A stretch of DNA of 64,000 bases, from contig NC_089492.1 of NCBI RefSeq assembly GCF_036850765.1, positions 199,546,276 to 199,610,275 on the forward strand, written 5' to 3'. This stretch comes from Saccopteryx bilineata (taxonomy: Eukaryota; Chordata; Mammalia; Chiroptera; Emballonuridae). The translations under genes and the position numbers were made by a program. Of the stretch, positions 49,627 through 61,523 are shown one piece after another (position 1 is the stretch's first letter; every line of letters begins with the position of its first letter). The notes below the pieces were generated by a model, which ran no database searches, was not told the DNA's origin, and saw only the letters and a program-made list of their open reading frames with translations.

Positions 49627-49735
49627 AGGAATGGAAAATTTAAGTGACTTGCCCGAAGCCATGCCAAAAGGACCCAGAAGACGTTGTGTAAACCTCACCT
49701 GAGACCCACTCTGGTTCTGTAGTTCAGGTCTGCCT

Positions 49736-51239
49736 TATGCCTATAGCTCATGTCACTTGAGTGCATGGCCAAGTTCTTGGTCTCACTCATGCTCCTGTGA
49801 GGCTGATTATTCCAGAAAGACCAACAATTAACTTTAGAACCAGCCCAGATTTTTCTTGGCTGAGCTTAAGACTCCAATGCAGGTTAAACAAAAGTAAATC
49901 AAAAAAAATATTGGAAAAAGCAATGACATTTATTATTTCACTTAATGAGAAGCCTTAATGGAAGTTGAAACTCTAGGTTGATTAAGAGTTAGTGACCCAG
50001 TGACATTATCAAGGACCCAGGCTACTGCCACTCTCAACATGTAGCTTTTCTTCTCAAGGTAGTTTCTCCAGGCACCTAGACACCTGCTATGTGCAGAGGG
50101 AAAATGAGAGAACATTTGTGTCTTGTATGCTTTACGTGAATGAGGAAGTCTTTCCCAGAACCCCCACGGCATTTGCCTGCTCGAGGCTATGTCTTGGCAG
50201 GATGACTGAGAAATCCACAACTGGCTTAGACCAAACAATGTTCACCTGGACTCAACCTCTCCTAAATGACATGGCCTCTCAGAAGTGACCAACATATCTG
50301 AGTTCCATGAGCAATGAAGAAATGAGGTGTTCCTTGGGGGCAGGCAGCCAGGTCACGGTCTTACTGTGGTGTGTGTTGGTGCCCGTCTCCACCCCCGCCG
50401 GCTGTGCACTGGCTCCCCTGATCAGCTGTCCCTGAAGGACATCTATCCCACGCTAGCATCTATCTTAGAACTCCTTGCCTCCATCCCATGTGTCCTTCTA
50501 GCTGCTGCCCCTTTTCTTTGCTTCCTCAAGAGCCAAAGCCCTTGAATTGTCTACGCTCACCACCTCTTCCTGCTCGTGCACTGTTTAACCAGGCTTCCAG
50601 CTTCTCATCTCCACCAAAACAGCTGCCAGACATACTCAGAATTTGCCCACTGCCAGCACCCTCATTCTCCTCTGGACTCTCAGGGGCCTGCTAGTTGCCG
50701 TTTTCACCCTTTGTCTCCTGGGTGAGACCTCTACACGCAGCCCTGCTGATCCCTTTACAATGAGGGAGAGTGGCCAGGCCAACCTCACAGACCCCAGCCT
50801 GCTCAGTGCACCCACAGCAGAGGCCCTGTCCTCACTGTGTGCGGCCAGGTCTGCTGCTGCTTCCCTCTGCCTGACCTCCTTCTGGCGTTCTCCCCCGGGC
50901 GCTCTCCGTCCCTCTGCCCTGCTCTCTGAGGACTCACCACACAAGCCAGCTTTACTTCTCAGTGACCTTGTCATCACCTGACAGCCCACGTTCACATATT
51001 TATGGTCTGATTCCTGCAGTCACACATAAGCTTCGTGAGGGTAGGAACCCTGTCCAATTTAGTTAGTGCTAAAACAGTGCCCGGTACCCACTAAATACAT
51101 GCTAAATATTTGTTGACCGCTATTGAACTATGTGACCTCAGGTGAATCACTTTAGATTTGGGGGTGTCAGTTTTACCTATGAACTGAGGGGCTCACTGAC
51201 TTCCAAGTTTCTTTTTTTTAAAAAAAAAGTCTCTAGAAA
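49736..51239 (+). other. GC-richer intergenic block, left part, with an L2 end
   Basis: I find no gene. At about 50985-51120 'agcttcgtgagggtaggaac', 'aacagtgcccggtacccact' and 'aatatttgttgaccgc' follow the L2 3' end. Overlapping frames of 112 and 119 residues on opposite strands (50636-50995) look like chance frames in GC-rich DNA. Confidence 0.45.
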
Positions 51240-51610
51240 GGTGATATATCAGCTTTCTTGGGGTGCCATAGCAAAGAACACAGTCTGATTGGATTAAATG
51301 ACAGACATCTATTTTCTCACACTTCTCAGGGTTGGAAGTCTGAGAAGGTGTCAGCTGGGTTGGTTCCTTCTGAGGCTTGTAGATGACTGTCTTCTCCCTC
51401 TGTTCTCACACAGTCTTTTCTCTGTGCCTGTGTCCTAATCTCCTCTTATAAGGACACTAGTTAGTTTGAATTAAGGCCCACCCAAATGACCTCATTTTAA
51501 TTTAACTCACCTCTGTAAGGCCCTGTCTTCAAACACAACCACATTCTGAGATCCTGGGGGTTAGAGGCTTCAATATATAAATTTGAGGGGGGGGGGGCAA
51601 AATTCAGCCA
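51240..51610. repeat. Ancient interspersed repeat, family not resolved
   Basis: The segments 'cttggggtgccatagcaaag', 'gtctgagaaggtgtcagctg', 'ctcctcttataaggacacta' and 'ttcaatatataaatttgagg' follow a widespread ancient placental repeat that I recognise but cannot name safely. A G-run lies at about 51588-51597. Confidence 0.5.
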
Positions 51611-54600
51611 TAATAGATAATAATGTCACAGCCTACAGTAGTTACAGGACCTTAGAGGGAACTGTGCCCTGGAGCGAGAGATAATTTTTGAAAACAACAT
51701 TGAAAGATAAGAAAGTGGTTTCAAGATTGCTGTGCTTATACTTCTGACTCTATTTATTAGATAAATTTCCAGTAAACCTCCTTGTGAAAATGTGGGGATT
51801 TTTTTCTCCCATTGTTTTGCTGCCTGATCACAGCCTCAGCAGGTGAGTGGAACATCGGGGCTCGGCCCAGACGGCACGGCTGCAGATGTTGCGCTTTCCA
51901 GTGCTTTCCTCCGCGTCTGCTGTTTCCAGTGCGCCCTTTCTTAGGGCTCACTGTGCTTCCCTCCAGGTGAACACAGGAACCGTCCCTGCTGTTACTCCTC
52001 AGGCAGCTAACTCTTTGGAGCTGCTTGGCCTGGGAGATTCTGGGGAAGGCTGCTGTCCAGCGAGATCAGGACACCTCACTGCCCAGGGGCCGGGGGCCAT
52101 TGTGTCCAGGCCCTTTGTCAGAACTTCATTTCAGAAACGCTGCCCCACTTTTCTGCTGGTGCGGAAGCCAGCCAGCCTCTCCCTGCTCCGTCAGTTCTCC
52201 CCACTGCATGCCAGGCAGGTCTTGTCCGTGCAGCCCTGAATCTGGAATGTGGAACTGGTTTCCAGTAAAACTTCCGACTTTAGTCAGCTCTCTCCATGAC
52301 ACCAGTGCAGAAGGATGGTGTGCTGTGGGTGGGCGGCCTGACTCCTCACCTGTTCTGTCTGCAAATCCATCTCCTAAGTGGCCTCCCTGGAGCCCCACTA
52401 CTTTTCCTTGGCTTGGACACTCAGTGCCACCCATGGAGCCCCTGCCCGTCGAGAGAAGGAAGCAGCTGGACTGGCAAGGACAGTCCCAGGTTTCCATTCC
52501 TAAAACGGGCTGGGCTGTCAGAGAGCCAGCGGCCAGACCCCCCTCCCCCGGCAGGCGGTGCCTGTGGGTTTCCCCAGCACTTCCTGGGACTGCCACAACC
52601 CTCTGCCAGTGTTCCACTGGGGGCTTCTTGGTTTCTTGTAAAAGATGCGATTAGAGTAACCTTGAAGATTTATTCCCACCTTATTTCATAAACACAACAG
52701 GGAAATGCCAATGACACGCAAGCCGTTCCTCAAACCACCTTGTTTTTGAGCTCTGCAATGGAAACACACCACTTCCTTCCACTGAGTCAGGCCCGGCCTG
52801 GCCTCCCTTTCTCCGGGCGCCTGACTTGCAGCAGTGGCTCAATGCCAGCTACACACAAGTGCGATGTCACTATTTCCATTAAAAATGTTGACTCTCCAGG
52901 TGGAACTCAATCATTGAAAAAGTTTCGGGGTTTTGTGTGTGTATGTGTGTGTGTGTGTGTGTTTGTGTTTAAAGATTGCTTAAGTCATTAAATAGGTTAA
53001 AGAAGGTGTGGTTGGTGTGCCCACCCACTGTTCACATCTCTGATTCAGTTAGTGCCGCCCCACCAGCCCTGGACACTCAGGAAACACCTGGGTGTGGATG
53101 TCTCAGTCCACGTTAGGAGCCTTAGCATGAGCCAGAGATGCCAGTAGACACAAAGGCTGGGAGCAGCTGGAGCTCAGAGGACGATGAAGATACTTATTGT
53201 TAAAGTCTATCTTTTCTAAAACTTTCTAGGTACTGCAGCTAGAACAATTTCTCTCATGTTGGCCCCCCTCAGAGCCTGTTGAAGCCCTCCCTCAGTCTTG
53301 TCCGTGAATAGATATCTGCCAAGAGAGTGCTCCACTCTGGAGTCTCCTCTCCACCTCCAGCAGAGGGGACCTATACTCTTCCTCCTCCTGAATAGCATCT
53401 GAGTGGCCTCAATCCAGCACAGGCTGGGCTAGGGTGCAGGACCAGGAGCTCACCCACATAGGCAGGTCCCACTGGAAGCATTGGTACTGGCCAGGCAGGC
53501 AGGCGGCAGGTTCTGGGACACAGATGGGAATAGTTTCAGAAGCCCAGGCCCTAAGCCTGAAGCCACATGCCAGGAGCCTAGAAAAAACAAAAATTGGAAT
53601 CTGGGTTAGGAGACTGGAGGACAGGTTCCAAATATCTTCATTTAAAAGTGTGAGATGACACCGAGCCAGATCCCCTGGCAGACAGGCAAACACCATGGCT
53701 CTGCAGACCGGGCTGGGAGAGCCCTGACAGAGGCAGCAGCTGCAAGGGCCCCACCTGGACCAGCTGCCTCCATCCCCTGCTCCCCAGCAGTGCAGCTTTG
53801 CCTGTCATTCCTTCAACTCGGCCACACCCACCCCTCCATCCCTGCTTTTCTTCCAACCTCAGCCTCCATCCCAATCTAGCCCTCTCCGAAACTTCACAGT
53901 AACCCAGTATTGTCATGCCATCAACACATAAATGAACCTCAGCCCCCAAAGTCCTTTGCTGTCCTTATTTCAGATGTCAATCCTTGTCCCCTTCTTGAGG
54001 GTAAAGACCAGCTAAAGGCCATTAGATTGGCTCCCAAAGCCCTACCACTACCAACAGTGCCTGGTGACTCAGAGTCAGGACCACAGGGCTGGAACAGACT
54101 ATTCTGATGCTGGGAGAGGAAGTGGGATCCAAGCCAGCTGCCTCCTGGCTTCTCCCAGAGGCCTCTCCATCTGCAGGTCCTGCTTCCATGTTTCATGCCC
54201 CCCTAAGGGACAAAATGCAATGTGAATATGGTGCTTGACATAAATTAAGGGTAAGATGTTTGTCATTGTCAATATTTTTTTTTTTTTTTGCCATTACGTC
54301 TTAAACAGTTTCTCTGAACAGTTCCTGTGATGGCTTCTGGAAAGGCCCGACCCTGGGCTCCTAAGCGTAGCTCTTTAATCCCCATACCTGTTTTTGTTTC
54401 AGACTCTTATAACACTGAAGTTAAAAACCACAGAAACCAAAGTCACCAGCCAGTGGGTCACAAAGATGAGCTTCATTTTGTTTGTTACAGTGATTCTTAT
54501 GAATCCCTTACATTATTGCATCAAACTCTAAAAAATAAATAAATAAAAGAGAAAAAGAAAACAGTCCTTGCTGTCCTCTGAAAAGGAAAACCAGAACAGT

Positions 54601-56449
54601 TCTAAGCGTGCTTCACTCAGTCTGGGGTTTCTGGGCCTGCTGGCATGCTGGCTGCTTTTCCATTGTTTCTCTGCGACGTAACCCTTGCTGTGTCTAGAAC
54701 CATCCTCTCATTTCCTCTTCATGGTGTTGTGGTTTGGTCTTTGATTTCAAAATCATTCAACGTTCATTCAGCAAAATTTTGATGAGCATGTTATCAAGTC
54801 AATTCACCAAATACCCAACAAAAGTCCAGTGTGTGTGTCCCCAGCCCTGTGTGCTCCACCACACCACCCTGCAGGCTCCTGCCTTCTGTCTGGGGGCCAA
54901 GAGGACAGCAACTGGCCGTGGGCACATTTGGGGTTTGGAGGGTTTGGTGTTTCTTTATTGGATAGAGGCAGGAAAGGCTCCAGGAACAGAGATGCTGCTG
55001 CTACTGCTCCTGGGACAAACCCTCCATAAGCATCTGTCACAGGCCGGGACCACTCTCCCTATTTGGTGCTCACAGCAACCCTGTGAGCCATTATTACCCC
55101 CTCAGTAGACGATGACAACTAAACACTGCCGGGCTCACTCATTCACCCCCAGCACTGAGCTCGTCAGTGGCAGAACTTGCACGATACAGAGACATATGGA
55201 CCTTACCCCGAAGTGAAGGACACAGGGCCCACCCAAGTGAATTAAAATAATGCATCAAGTTAATTAAAATATTGCCAAGGGGAGCATTTGCTTTTTGGCA
55301 TCTACTGCGTTATTATGAAGTAAGTAATCAGAGACCGTTTTAAAATGGAGAAAATAATTCTAGTTCAATGGGTTGAAAGCATAGAGGAAAATGGTTTCTA
55401 TCCGAAAAGAGGAAACCCTGACTGTCAAGTCAGAATCATGGAAGGAAAGGAAAGTTGTCTGGATAGTGTGTTCTCCATCCTTAAGAGGGTGGAGAGCCCG
55501 AGACAGATGGGTCACTTGTCCACCCTTTCATCTGTATGCCCACTCCCTGTCTTCGATGTTCTCACCAGTGTTTTAAGGGTCACGTGACGTCACAGCTTCC
55601 CATCACCTTCACCGCACCACTGCTCCTGCTCCCACAGGGTTCCCCAGAGGCCATGTCCCCCTGTTCTCCAGTCCAGCACTGCCACTGGACAAGCCCTAGG
55701 CACTCGCCTCTGCTTTCCAGGATTAGCCATGGCAGTGAGATTTCGGTGTGCCCGCTCTTGTGGGCTGTTTCCCGTTTGATATCTTAGGCTCAGTCTCGCC
55801 TCACCACTTCTACATCAGCCATTCTCTCAAGGAGGGGCACCTAACGGGTGTCGGAAGGGGCAGGCTGCAGGGACCTTGGCAGTGATGGGTCCCCAAGCAC
55901 CTTTATCTACTCACTGGCTCCTCCCTGCCACCCTCATTCCAACCCTCCACTTTCTTGCACTTTTGCTTTCTCTCATTGCATTCAAGTTGGTTATTTAAAA
56001 AACCAAGTACGATTTCTTCCCCCTTTGTTATTTCCTCCCCTCCCCACCTTCCCTCCAGCAGTGATTTTCATTTATCTAAACTTGTCTTAAGTTTCCATTT
56101 ACTATAATTCTGGCCCAAACATTTCCATTGAGACCCCTTTACATTCCTGGTGCTTCCTCTGGGGTGGAGTTGGAACCTCCAGAGGTGAGTGATGGCAGGT
56201 TATGTGTTGATCATTTGTGTTAGTACCTCACACCCCCCAAATTGAAAGCTCACGTGTCTGTGGCTTTCCCTGACCTACATCTAGGGGTGCTGTCAACACC
56301 ACCATTTCATAGGTGAGCATTGATACTCAAATGGTCCAGTGACCCCTCACTCTTAGCCAAATACTCTTCCTAAGAGAAGCCCTGGAAAAACACCTCTTCA
56401 TTTTTCTCCTCACAGTGCAGACATTTTTTTCTCATGTAAAGCTCAAACA
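51611..56449 (+). other. GC-richer intergenic block without a recognised gene
   Basis: This 4.8-kb stretch is the most gene-like in composition outside EXOC2, and it has the longest non-repeat frames (209 codons at 52025-52654 +, 163 codons at 52126-52617 -). The two overlap on opposite strands, have no recognisable domain and lack the look of conserved protein. A (TG)n tract lies at about 52935-52962. A MIR-like fragment is plausible at about 55050-55180. It could hold regulatory sequence or a non-coding transcript, but I see no direct sign of either. Confidence 0.4.
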
Positions 56450-57480
56450 TCCCCAAATCTTAAAATGGTCCTAATTTTCAAAGCATTTCAAGCGTATTTG
56501 AAAGTAGCTAGAAATAGTTCAGTGAACCTCATGAACCTATCACCCAGCCTTAATGATCATCAAAGTGTGGCTATTCCTCTCTCATCCCTAACCCTCTTTT
56601 AAAATGTATTTTAAAATATGCATTGATTTATAAAATACAAGGTAAGAAGAAAAAAATAAATTCAGTAACATTTATAAATTATGCATGTGTTATCTGAACA
56701 GACTCAGATTTGAAAAATAGCTGCATCCTGAATGTGTACAGTAAACTATTCAACTCCTATGTGCTGATGCTTGTTATAGCCATGTCGCATGGGCTCAGTT
56801 CTTTTTGTGTCACTGTTCTTTACCATTTTTTGGAGATGGTTTAGACTTGCAAAAAAGTTTCTGAGATAATAAGAATTTCTGTGTGCCCCCTATCCAGTTC
56901 CCAAAATGTTAATACTTTATCATATAATTTTTTTCTGAATTGAGAATAAGTTGCATACATTGTACCTTTTCACTGCTAAATTCTTAGAGACAAAGACATT
57001 CTCTATATAATTATTCATGTTAAGAATTAACGTATATAAGACCCTATAATCTAGTCTCCATATAATATTCCAATTTCACCGATTATCTCACTAATTTGTT
57101 TATGGAAAAGAAGAAAATTGTTTTGTTTTTCTGGTCTGGGGTGTAATCAAAGATCTCACTAGGCATTTAGTTGTCATTTCTCTCTAGTCTCCTCAGACTG
57201 GGACGGCTCTCCACTCTGTCCTTCTGTCCATGACCTTGACATTTTTGTAGAGTATCGTTTCTCTCCTCCTCCTCCTCCTCCTCCTCCTCCTCCTCCTCCT
57301 CCTCCTCCTCCTCCTCCTCCTCCTCCTCCTTCTCCTCCTCCTTTTCTTATTCTGCTTCTTTCTCCATATCCTTCTCCTCCTTGTCTCCCTTCTCATTAGC
57401 TGGAAATCTAAGAAGCCTTGTTATTTTGCCATAGATGTTTCTCTCAGTAACATATACTTTTCTCCATGATCCCTGAGCAC
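56450..57480 (-). repeat. Old L1M-type 3' UTR sequence
   Basis: Antisense phrases of an old L1 3' UTR appear: 'aggcatttagttgtcatttc', 'tctctagtctcctcagactg' and 'ccatgaccttgacatttttg', preceded by 'cccccta' and 'aatgttaatactttatcata'. It is diverged, and a CCT microsatellite interrupts it. Confidence 0.65.
57263..57343 (+). repeat. (CCT)n microsatellite
   Basis: About 26 tandem CCT units with one T interruption. The polyarginine frame on the minus strand is a by-product. Confidence 0.97.
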
Positions 57481-57743
57481 TAAAAGAAGGCTGGCTTCTC
57501 ATCCGTGTGACTTTCTGCTTTCTTTGGATGTGGACATGTGGATCTGAGACATGGCTTGCCTCGCTTCTCAAGTCCTGAGACCCCAGTGGATGCCGGGGGC
57601 CAGGCTGCCTGCCTCACACACCTGCATCCAGCCTCAAATGTCCTGTGCTCAGAGAAGGTTATTGTTCACTGTTGATGACCCTGGGGCAGCAGGAGGATAA
57701 AACACCTGACTAGTGTCTTAAAAGTCTTTTTTTTCTCTCTACT

Positions 57744-57777
<34 letters not shown>

Positions 57778-58734
57778 ATGGTGCAGGGGCAGTCACTGAA
57801 TGTAAGCTCTCCATTGCTTTGTCAACTTCTAGAATCAACCAAGGGGCCAAGTGTGGAAGATTCAGTTAAGGTGGCCAAGCAGGAAGTCAGTGTTATCAGC
57901 TGTAACTTGGTCACGAGGGAAATGTCAAATACTCAATGTAAACAAGTAAAAATAACCAGTGCAGTTTATGGAGGGATGAGAGGGGGACTGTGGAAGGAAA
58001 GTGAAGATGTCATGTGCACTCTTTGAAGGAGGGAGTAAAGGCATCCTTGCTACACTCAGTGAGAAATAGGAGAAACACAAGGGTGCAGAAGTCAGCAGAA
58101 CATCCTTGATAGCCCAGAGAGCAGCGCGTGAGGGTATGGAAAGCCAGGAAGTAATCTGCCAGGAGAAATGGTGAATCGAGGCCAAGGGCCAGCTTCTGGC
58201 GGCCCTGTGCTGCTGGGCAGGCTTCTCTCCATTGTAAGCCACGCTCTATTCTCTCATACTTCACCACATTACAAGCACATTGATAATTGTTTCAAAGACC
58301 ACTGAAATCAGAGCCAGAGGAACTGAATTCTTGTCTTGGTTTCATCATTCACTATCAATCAGTTATTATCTAGGCAAGAGTTTGCTGCCCCATGGGTAAT
58401 AAGTACCTGCCCCCTACTCTCAGAGTTGCTGTGAGGGTCAAAATAGATAATGTGCATTTAGGTATTTTATAAACTATGTATTGCAAGTAGTATCAATATT
58501 GGTAGTTATTATCACATTATTATCATTATGGGAAGAAGGAGGGCAAACACGTGAAACACCATCCGAAAATATAAATGAGTAAATTAAGACACGAGTGGGA
58601 GCTCTGCAACATCATTTAAATGGAGGAAAAAGGTTTTCAACGGAAAGTCTGAGGCTCCCAAAGGTAAAGAGAGTTGTCACCTCAGTGAGGACTACACTAC
58701 ACTTAGGGAAAGCAAGCCCATGTTATGTATAAAT
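57481..58734 (+). other. Intergenic, with CA repeat and MIR-like fragment
   Basis: A (CA)n tract lies at 57748-57775. About 58320-58500 follows a sense MIR ('gggtaataagtacctgcccc', 'gttgctgtgagggtcaaaat'). No gene is seen. Confidence 0.55.
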
Positions 58735-58961
58735 CTTTTTCTTTTTAATTTTATATGTTTATTTTAAAATTATAGTTGATGTCCATTATTATATTAGTTT
58801 CAGATATACAACCTTGTGATTAGACATTTATATCACTTTCTAAGTGATCACTCAGGTAAAATGCAGCAACCATTTGACACCATGCATAGTCATTACAATA
58901 TGCATCACACTACATCCCTGTGACTGTTCTGCCTCCACCAATTTGCACTTCTAAATCCCTT

Positions 58962-59139
58962 TGCCTGACCTGTGGTGGCGCAGTGGGTAAACCGTCGACT
59001 TGGAATGCTGAGGTTGCCAGTTCGAAACCTTGGGCTTGCCTGGTCAAGGCACATATGGCAGTTGATACTTCCTGTTCCTCCCCCTCTTCTCTCTCTCCCC
59101 GCCCCCTGTCTCTGTCTCCTTTCTCTAAAATGAATAAAC

Positions 59140-59185
<46 letters not shown>
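58962..59185 (+). mobile_element. Bat tRNA-derived SINE, short type, with (TAAA)n tail
   Basis: Head GCCTGACCTGTGGTGGCGCA, B-box AGTTCGAAACC, and a tail of about a dozen AAAT units. The duplication taaatccctt lies at 58952-58961 and 59186-59195. Confidence 0.94.
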
Positions 59186-59188
<3 letters not shown>

Positions 59189-59632
59189 ATCCCTTCACCT
59201 CTTTCGCCCATCCTCCCCCAATGCCTCTCCCACCTGGCAACCCTCAAAATACTCCTTGTATCTGTGAATCTTTTCTGCTTGTTTATTTTATTTTCTAGAT
59301 TCCACATACAAGTAAAATCGCTTGCCATTTGTCTTTCTCTGTCTGACTTATTTCACTCAGCACAATACCCTCTAGGTCCATCCATGTTGCCAGAGATGGC
59401 AAGATTTCATTTTTTTTTATTGATGAATCATATTCCATTTAAAAATATGCCACTTCTTCTTGATCCATTCATATATTGATGGACACTTGAATTGCTTCCA
59501 TACCATGGCTATTGTAAATAATGCTGCATCAAATATAGGAATGCACATGTCTTCTCTATTTAGTGTTTTGGGTTTCTTCAGATAAATACTCAGAAGTGGA
59601 GTTGCTGGATCCTTCTTTGTTTCTTGTTATAT

Positions 59633-59635
<3 letters not shown>

Positions 59636-59681
<46 letters not shown>

Positions 59682-60044
59682 CCAGAGTTAGAAGTGGAGA
59701 GGCAGTCAGACAGACTTCCGCATGCTCCCAGCTGGGATCCACCCAGCACGCCCACCAGGGGGCAATGCTCTGCCCATCTGCAGCTGTTGCTCCGCTGCCA
59801 CTGGAGCCATTCTAGCACCTGAGGTGGAGGCCATGGAGCCACCTTCAGCGCCTGAGCCAACTTTGCTCCAATGGAGCCTTGGCTGCTGGAGGGGAAGAGG
59901 GAGATAGAGAGGAAGGAGAGGGGGAAGGGTAGAGAAGCAGATGGGCACTTCTCCTGTGAGCTCTGACCCCTGACTGGAAATCGAACCCAGAACTTCGACA
60001 TGCCAGGCCAACACTCTACCACTGAGTCAACCAGCTAGGGCCTC
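59636..60044 (-). mobile_element. Bat tRNA-derived SINE, long type, tail replaced by (TG)n
   Basis: On the minus strand: head GCCCTAGCTGGTTGACTCAG, then the usual long body. The tail is (CA)n, seen as (TG)n at about 59637-59679 on the + strand, about 21 units. The duplication tataac flanks it (59630-59635, 60045-60050). Open frames across it are artefacts. Confidence 0.9.
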
Positions 60045-60344
60045 TATAACCTTTTGTTTTAAAGTCTGTCTGTTATAAGTATTTCTACCTTAGCTTTTTG
60101 TTTTGTTTCCATTTTCATAAAGTATCTTTTTCTACTCCTTTACTTCAGTCTGTGTGTGTCTTTCAATCAGAAGTGAGTCTCCTATAGATAGCATATATAA
60201 GGGTCTTGTTTTGTGATCCACTCAGTCACCTTTTGTCTTTGATTGTAGCATTTAGCCATTTGCATTTAGAGTGATTGTTGACAGGTATGTATTTATTGCC
60301 AATTTTTATTTTTATTTTTTATCTTTTATATATTATTATTTTTT

Positions 60345-60482
60345 TGTAATTTTATTTAAAAAGCTTAAGTTAGTGGGGTGACAATATCAGTGAGTACACA
60401 AGTTTCAAGTGAACATTTCTATAGCATTTGAACTGTGTACCCAAAGTCAAATCATTTTCTATCATCATATATTTGTTCCTCT
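60345..60482 (-). mobile_element. Truncated L1 3' end nested in older L1
   Basis: The sequence 'aagttagtggggtgacaata', 'cacaagtttcaagtgaacat' and 'gtacccaaagtcaaatcatt' is an L1 3' UTR in antisense with its A-tail on the left. It separates the endonuclease and ORF1 remnants of the host L1. Confidence 0.72.
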
Positions 60483-61043
60483 TAAAGAAGGCCCTATAAC
60501 ATTTCATATAATAATGGTTTGGTGGTGATGAAGTCTGTCTTGTCTAGGAAGCTCTTTTTTTGTCCTTTGATTATAAATGGTAGCTTTGTTGGGTGGAGTA
60601 GTCTTGGTTGTATGTCCTTGCTTTTCATCACTTTAAATATTTCTTGCCAATCTCTTCTGGCTCGCAGAGTTTCTGTGGGGAAATCAGCTGACAGTTTTAT
60701 GGAAGCTCCCTCGTAGGTAACTAACTGCTTTTCTCTTGCTGCTTTTAAGATTCTCTCTTTATTTTTAACCTTTGGTATTGTAATTATAATGTGTCTTGAT
60801 GTGGGCCTCTTTGGGTTCATCTTGTTTGGGACTCTGAATTTCCTGAGCTTATATGTTTATTATTTTTACCAAAGTAGGGAAATTTTCTGTCCTTTTTTTA
60901 AATACGTTTTCAATTTCTTGCTCTCTCGGACATCCCTACTATACAAATGTTGGTACACTTAACGTTGTCCCAGGGGATCCTTACACTATCCTCAATTTTT
61001 TGGATTCTTTTTTTTTTTTCTGTTTGTGATTGTTTTCTGCTTT

Positions 61044-61523
61044 TTTTGTTTTGTTTTGTTTTGTATTTTTCTGAACTGAGAAGCGGGGAGGCAGACAGAC
61101 TCCCACATGTGCCTGACTGGGATCCACCTGGCATGCCCACCAGAGGGTGATGCTCTGCCCATCTGGGGCCATTACTCTGTTGCATCCGAAACCATTTTAG
61201 CATCTGAGGCAGAGGCCATGGAGCCATCCTCAGCGCCCAGGCCAACTTTGCTCCAATGGAGCCTCAGCTGCAGGAGGGGAAGAGAGAGACAGAGAGGAAG
61301 GAGAGGGGGGAGGGTGGAGAAGCAGATGGGCGCTTCTCCTGTGTGCCCTGGCTAGGAATTGAACCTGTAAAAGCAGATGGGCGCTTCTCCTGTGTGCCCT
61401 GGCTGGGAATTGAACCTGTAGAAGCAGATGGGTGCTTCTCCTGTGTGCCCTGGCTGGGAATCAAACCTGGGACTTCCACACGCCGGGTCAATGCTCTACC
61501 ACTGAGCCAACTGGCTAGGGCTC
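61044..61523 (-). mobile_element. Bat tRNA-derived SINE, long type, with internal 51-bp triplication
   Basis: On the minus strand: head GCCCTAGCCAGTTGGCTCAG. A 51-bp unit containing the B-box region occurs three times in tandem (61321-61371, 61372-61422, 61423-61473) with few differences. The short duplication ttctgcttt flanks the SINE (61035-61043, 61524-61532). Since 51 is a multiple of three, the + strand frame shows a repeated 17-residue peptide ([15 protein letters not shown]). This is not a protein gene. Confidence 0.92.

Larger units (their letters stand above)
41905..49735 (-). repeat. MIR split by a full-length L1
   Basis: MIR sequence reads 'cccattttacattgagtaaa', 'ctgaggcatggaaaattt' up to 41963. 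It resumes at 49631 with 'atggaaaatttaagtgactt' and 'gcccgaagccatgcc'. Joining the two sides gives continuous MIR, so the 7.7-kb L1 is an insertion. The 15-bp duplication is aggcatggaaaattt at 41949-41963 and aggaatggaaaattt at 49627-49641, one mismatch. Confidence 0.85.

Noticed and set aside
52025..52654. 209-codon + strand frame in GC-rich DNA, with 163-codon frame opposite
   Set aside because: No recognisable domain, strong overlap of long frames on both strands, and no splice or promoter context. This is typical of chance frames in GC-rich sequence.
57193..57396. Arginine-rich minus-strand frame
   Set aside because: It is the translation of the (CCT)n microsatellite.
61321..61473. CRISPR-like array
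   Set aside because: Repeats are directly adjacent without spacers, in a mammalian SINE.
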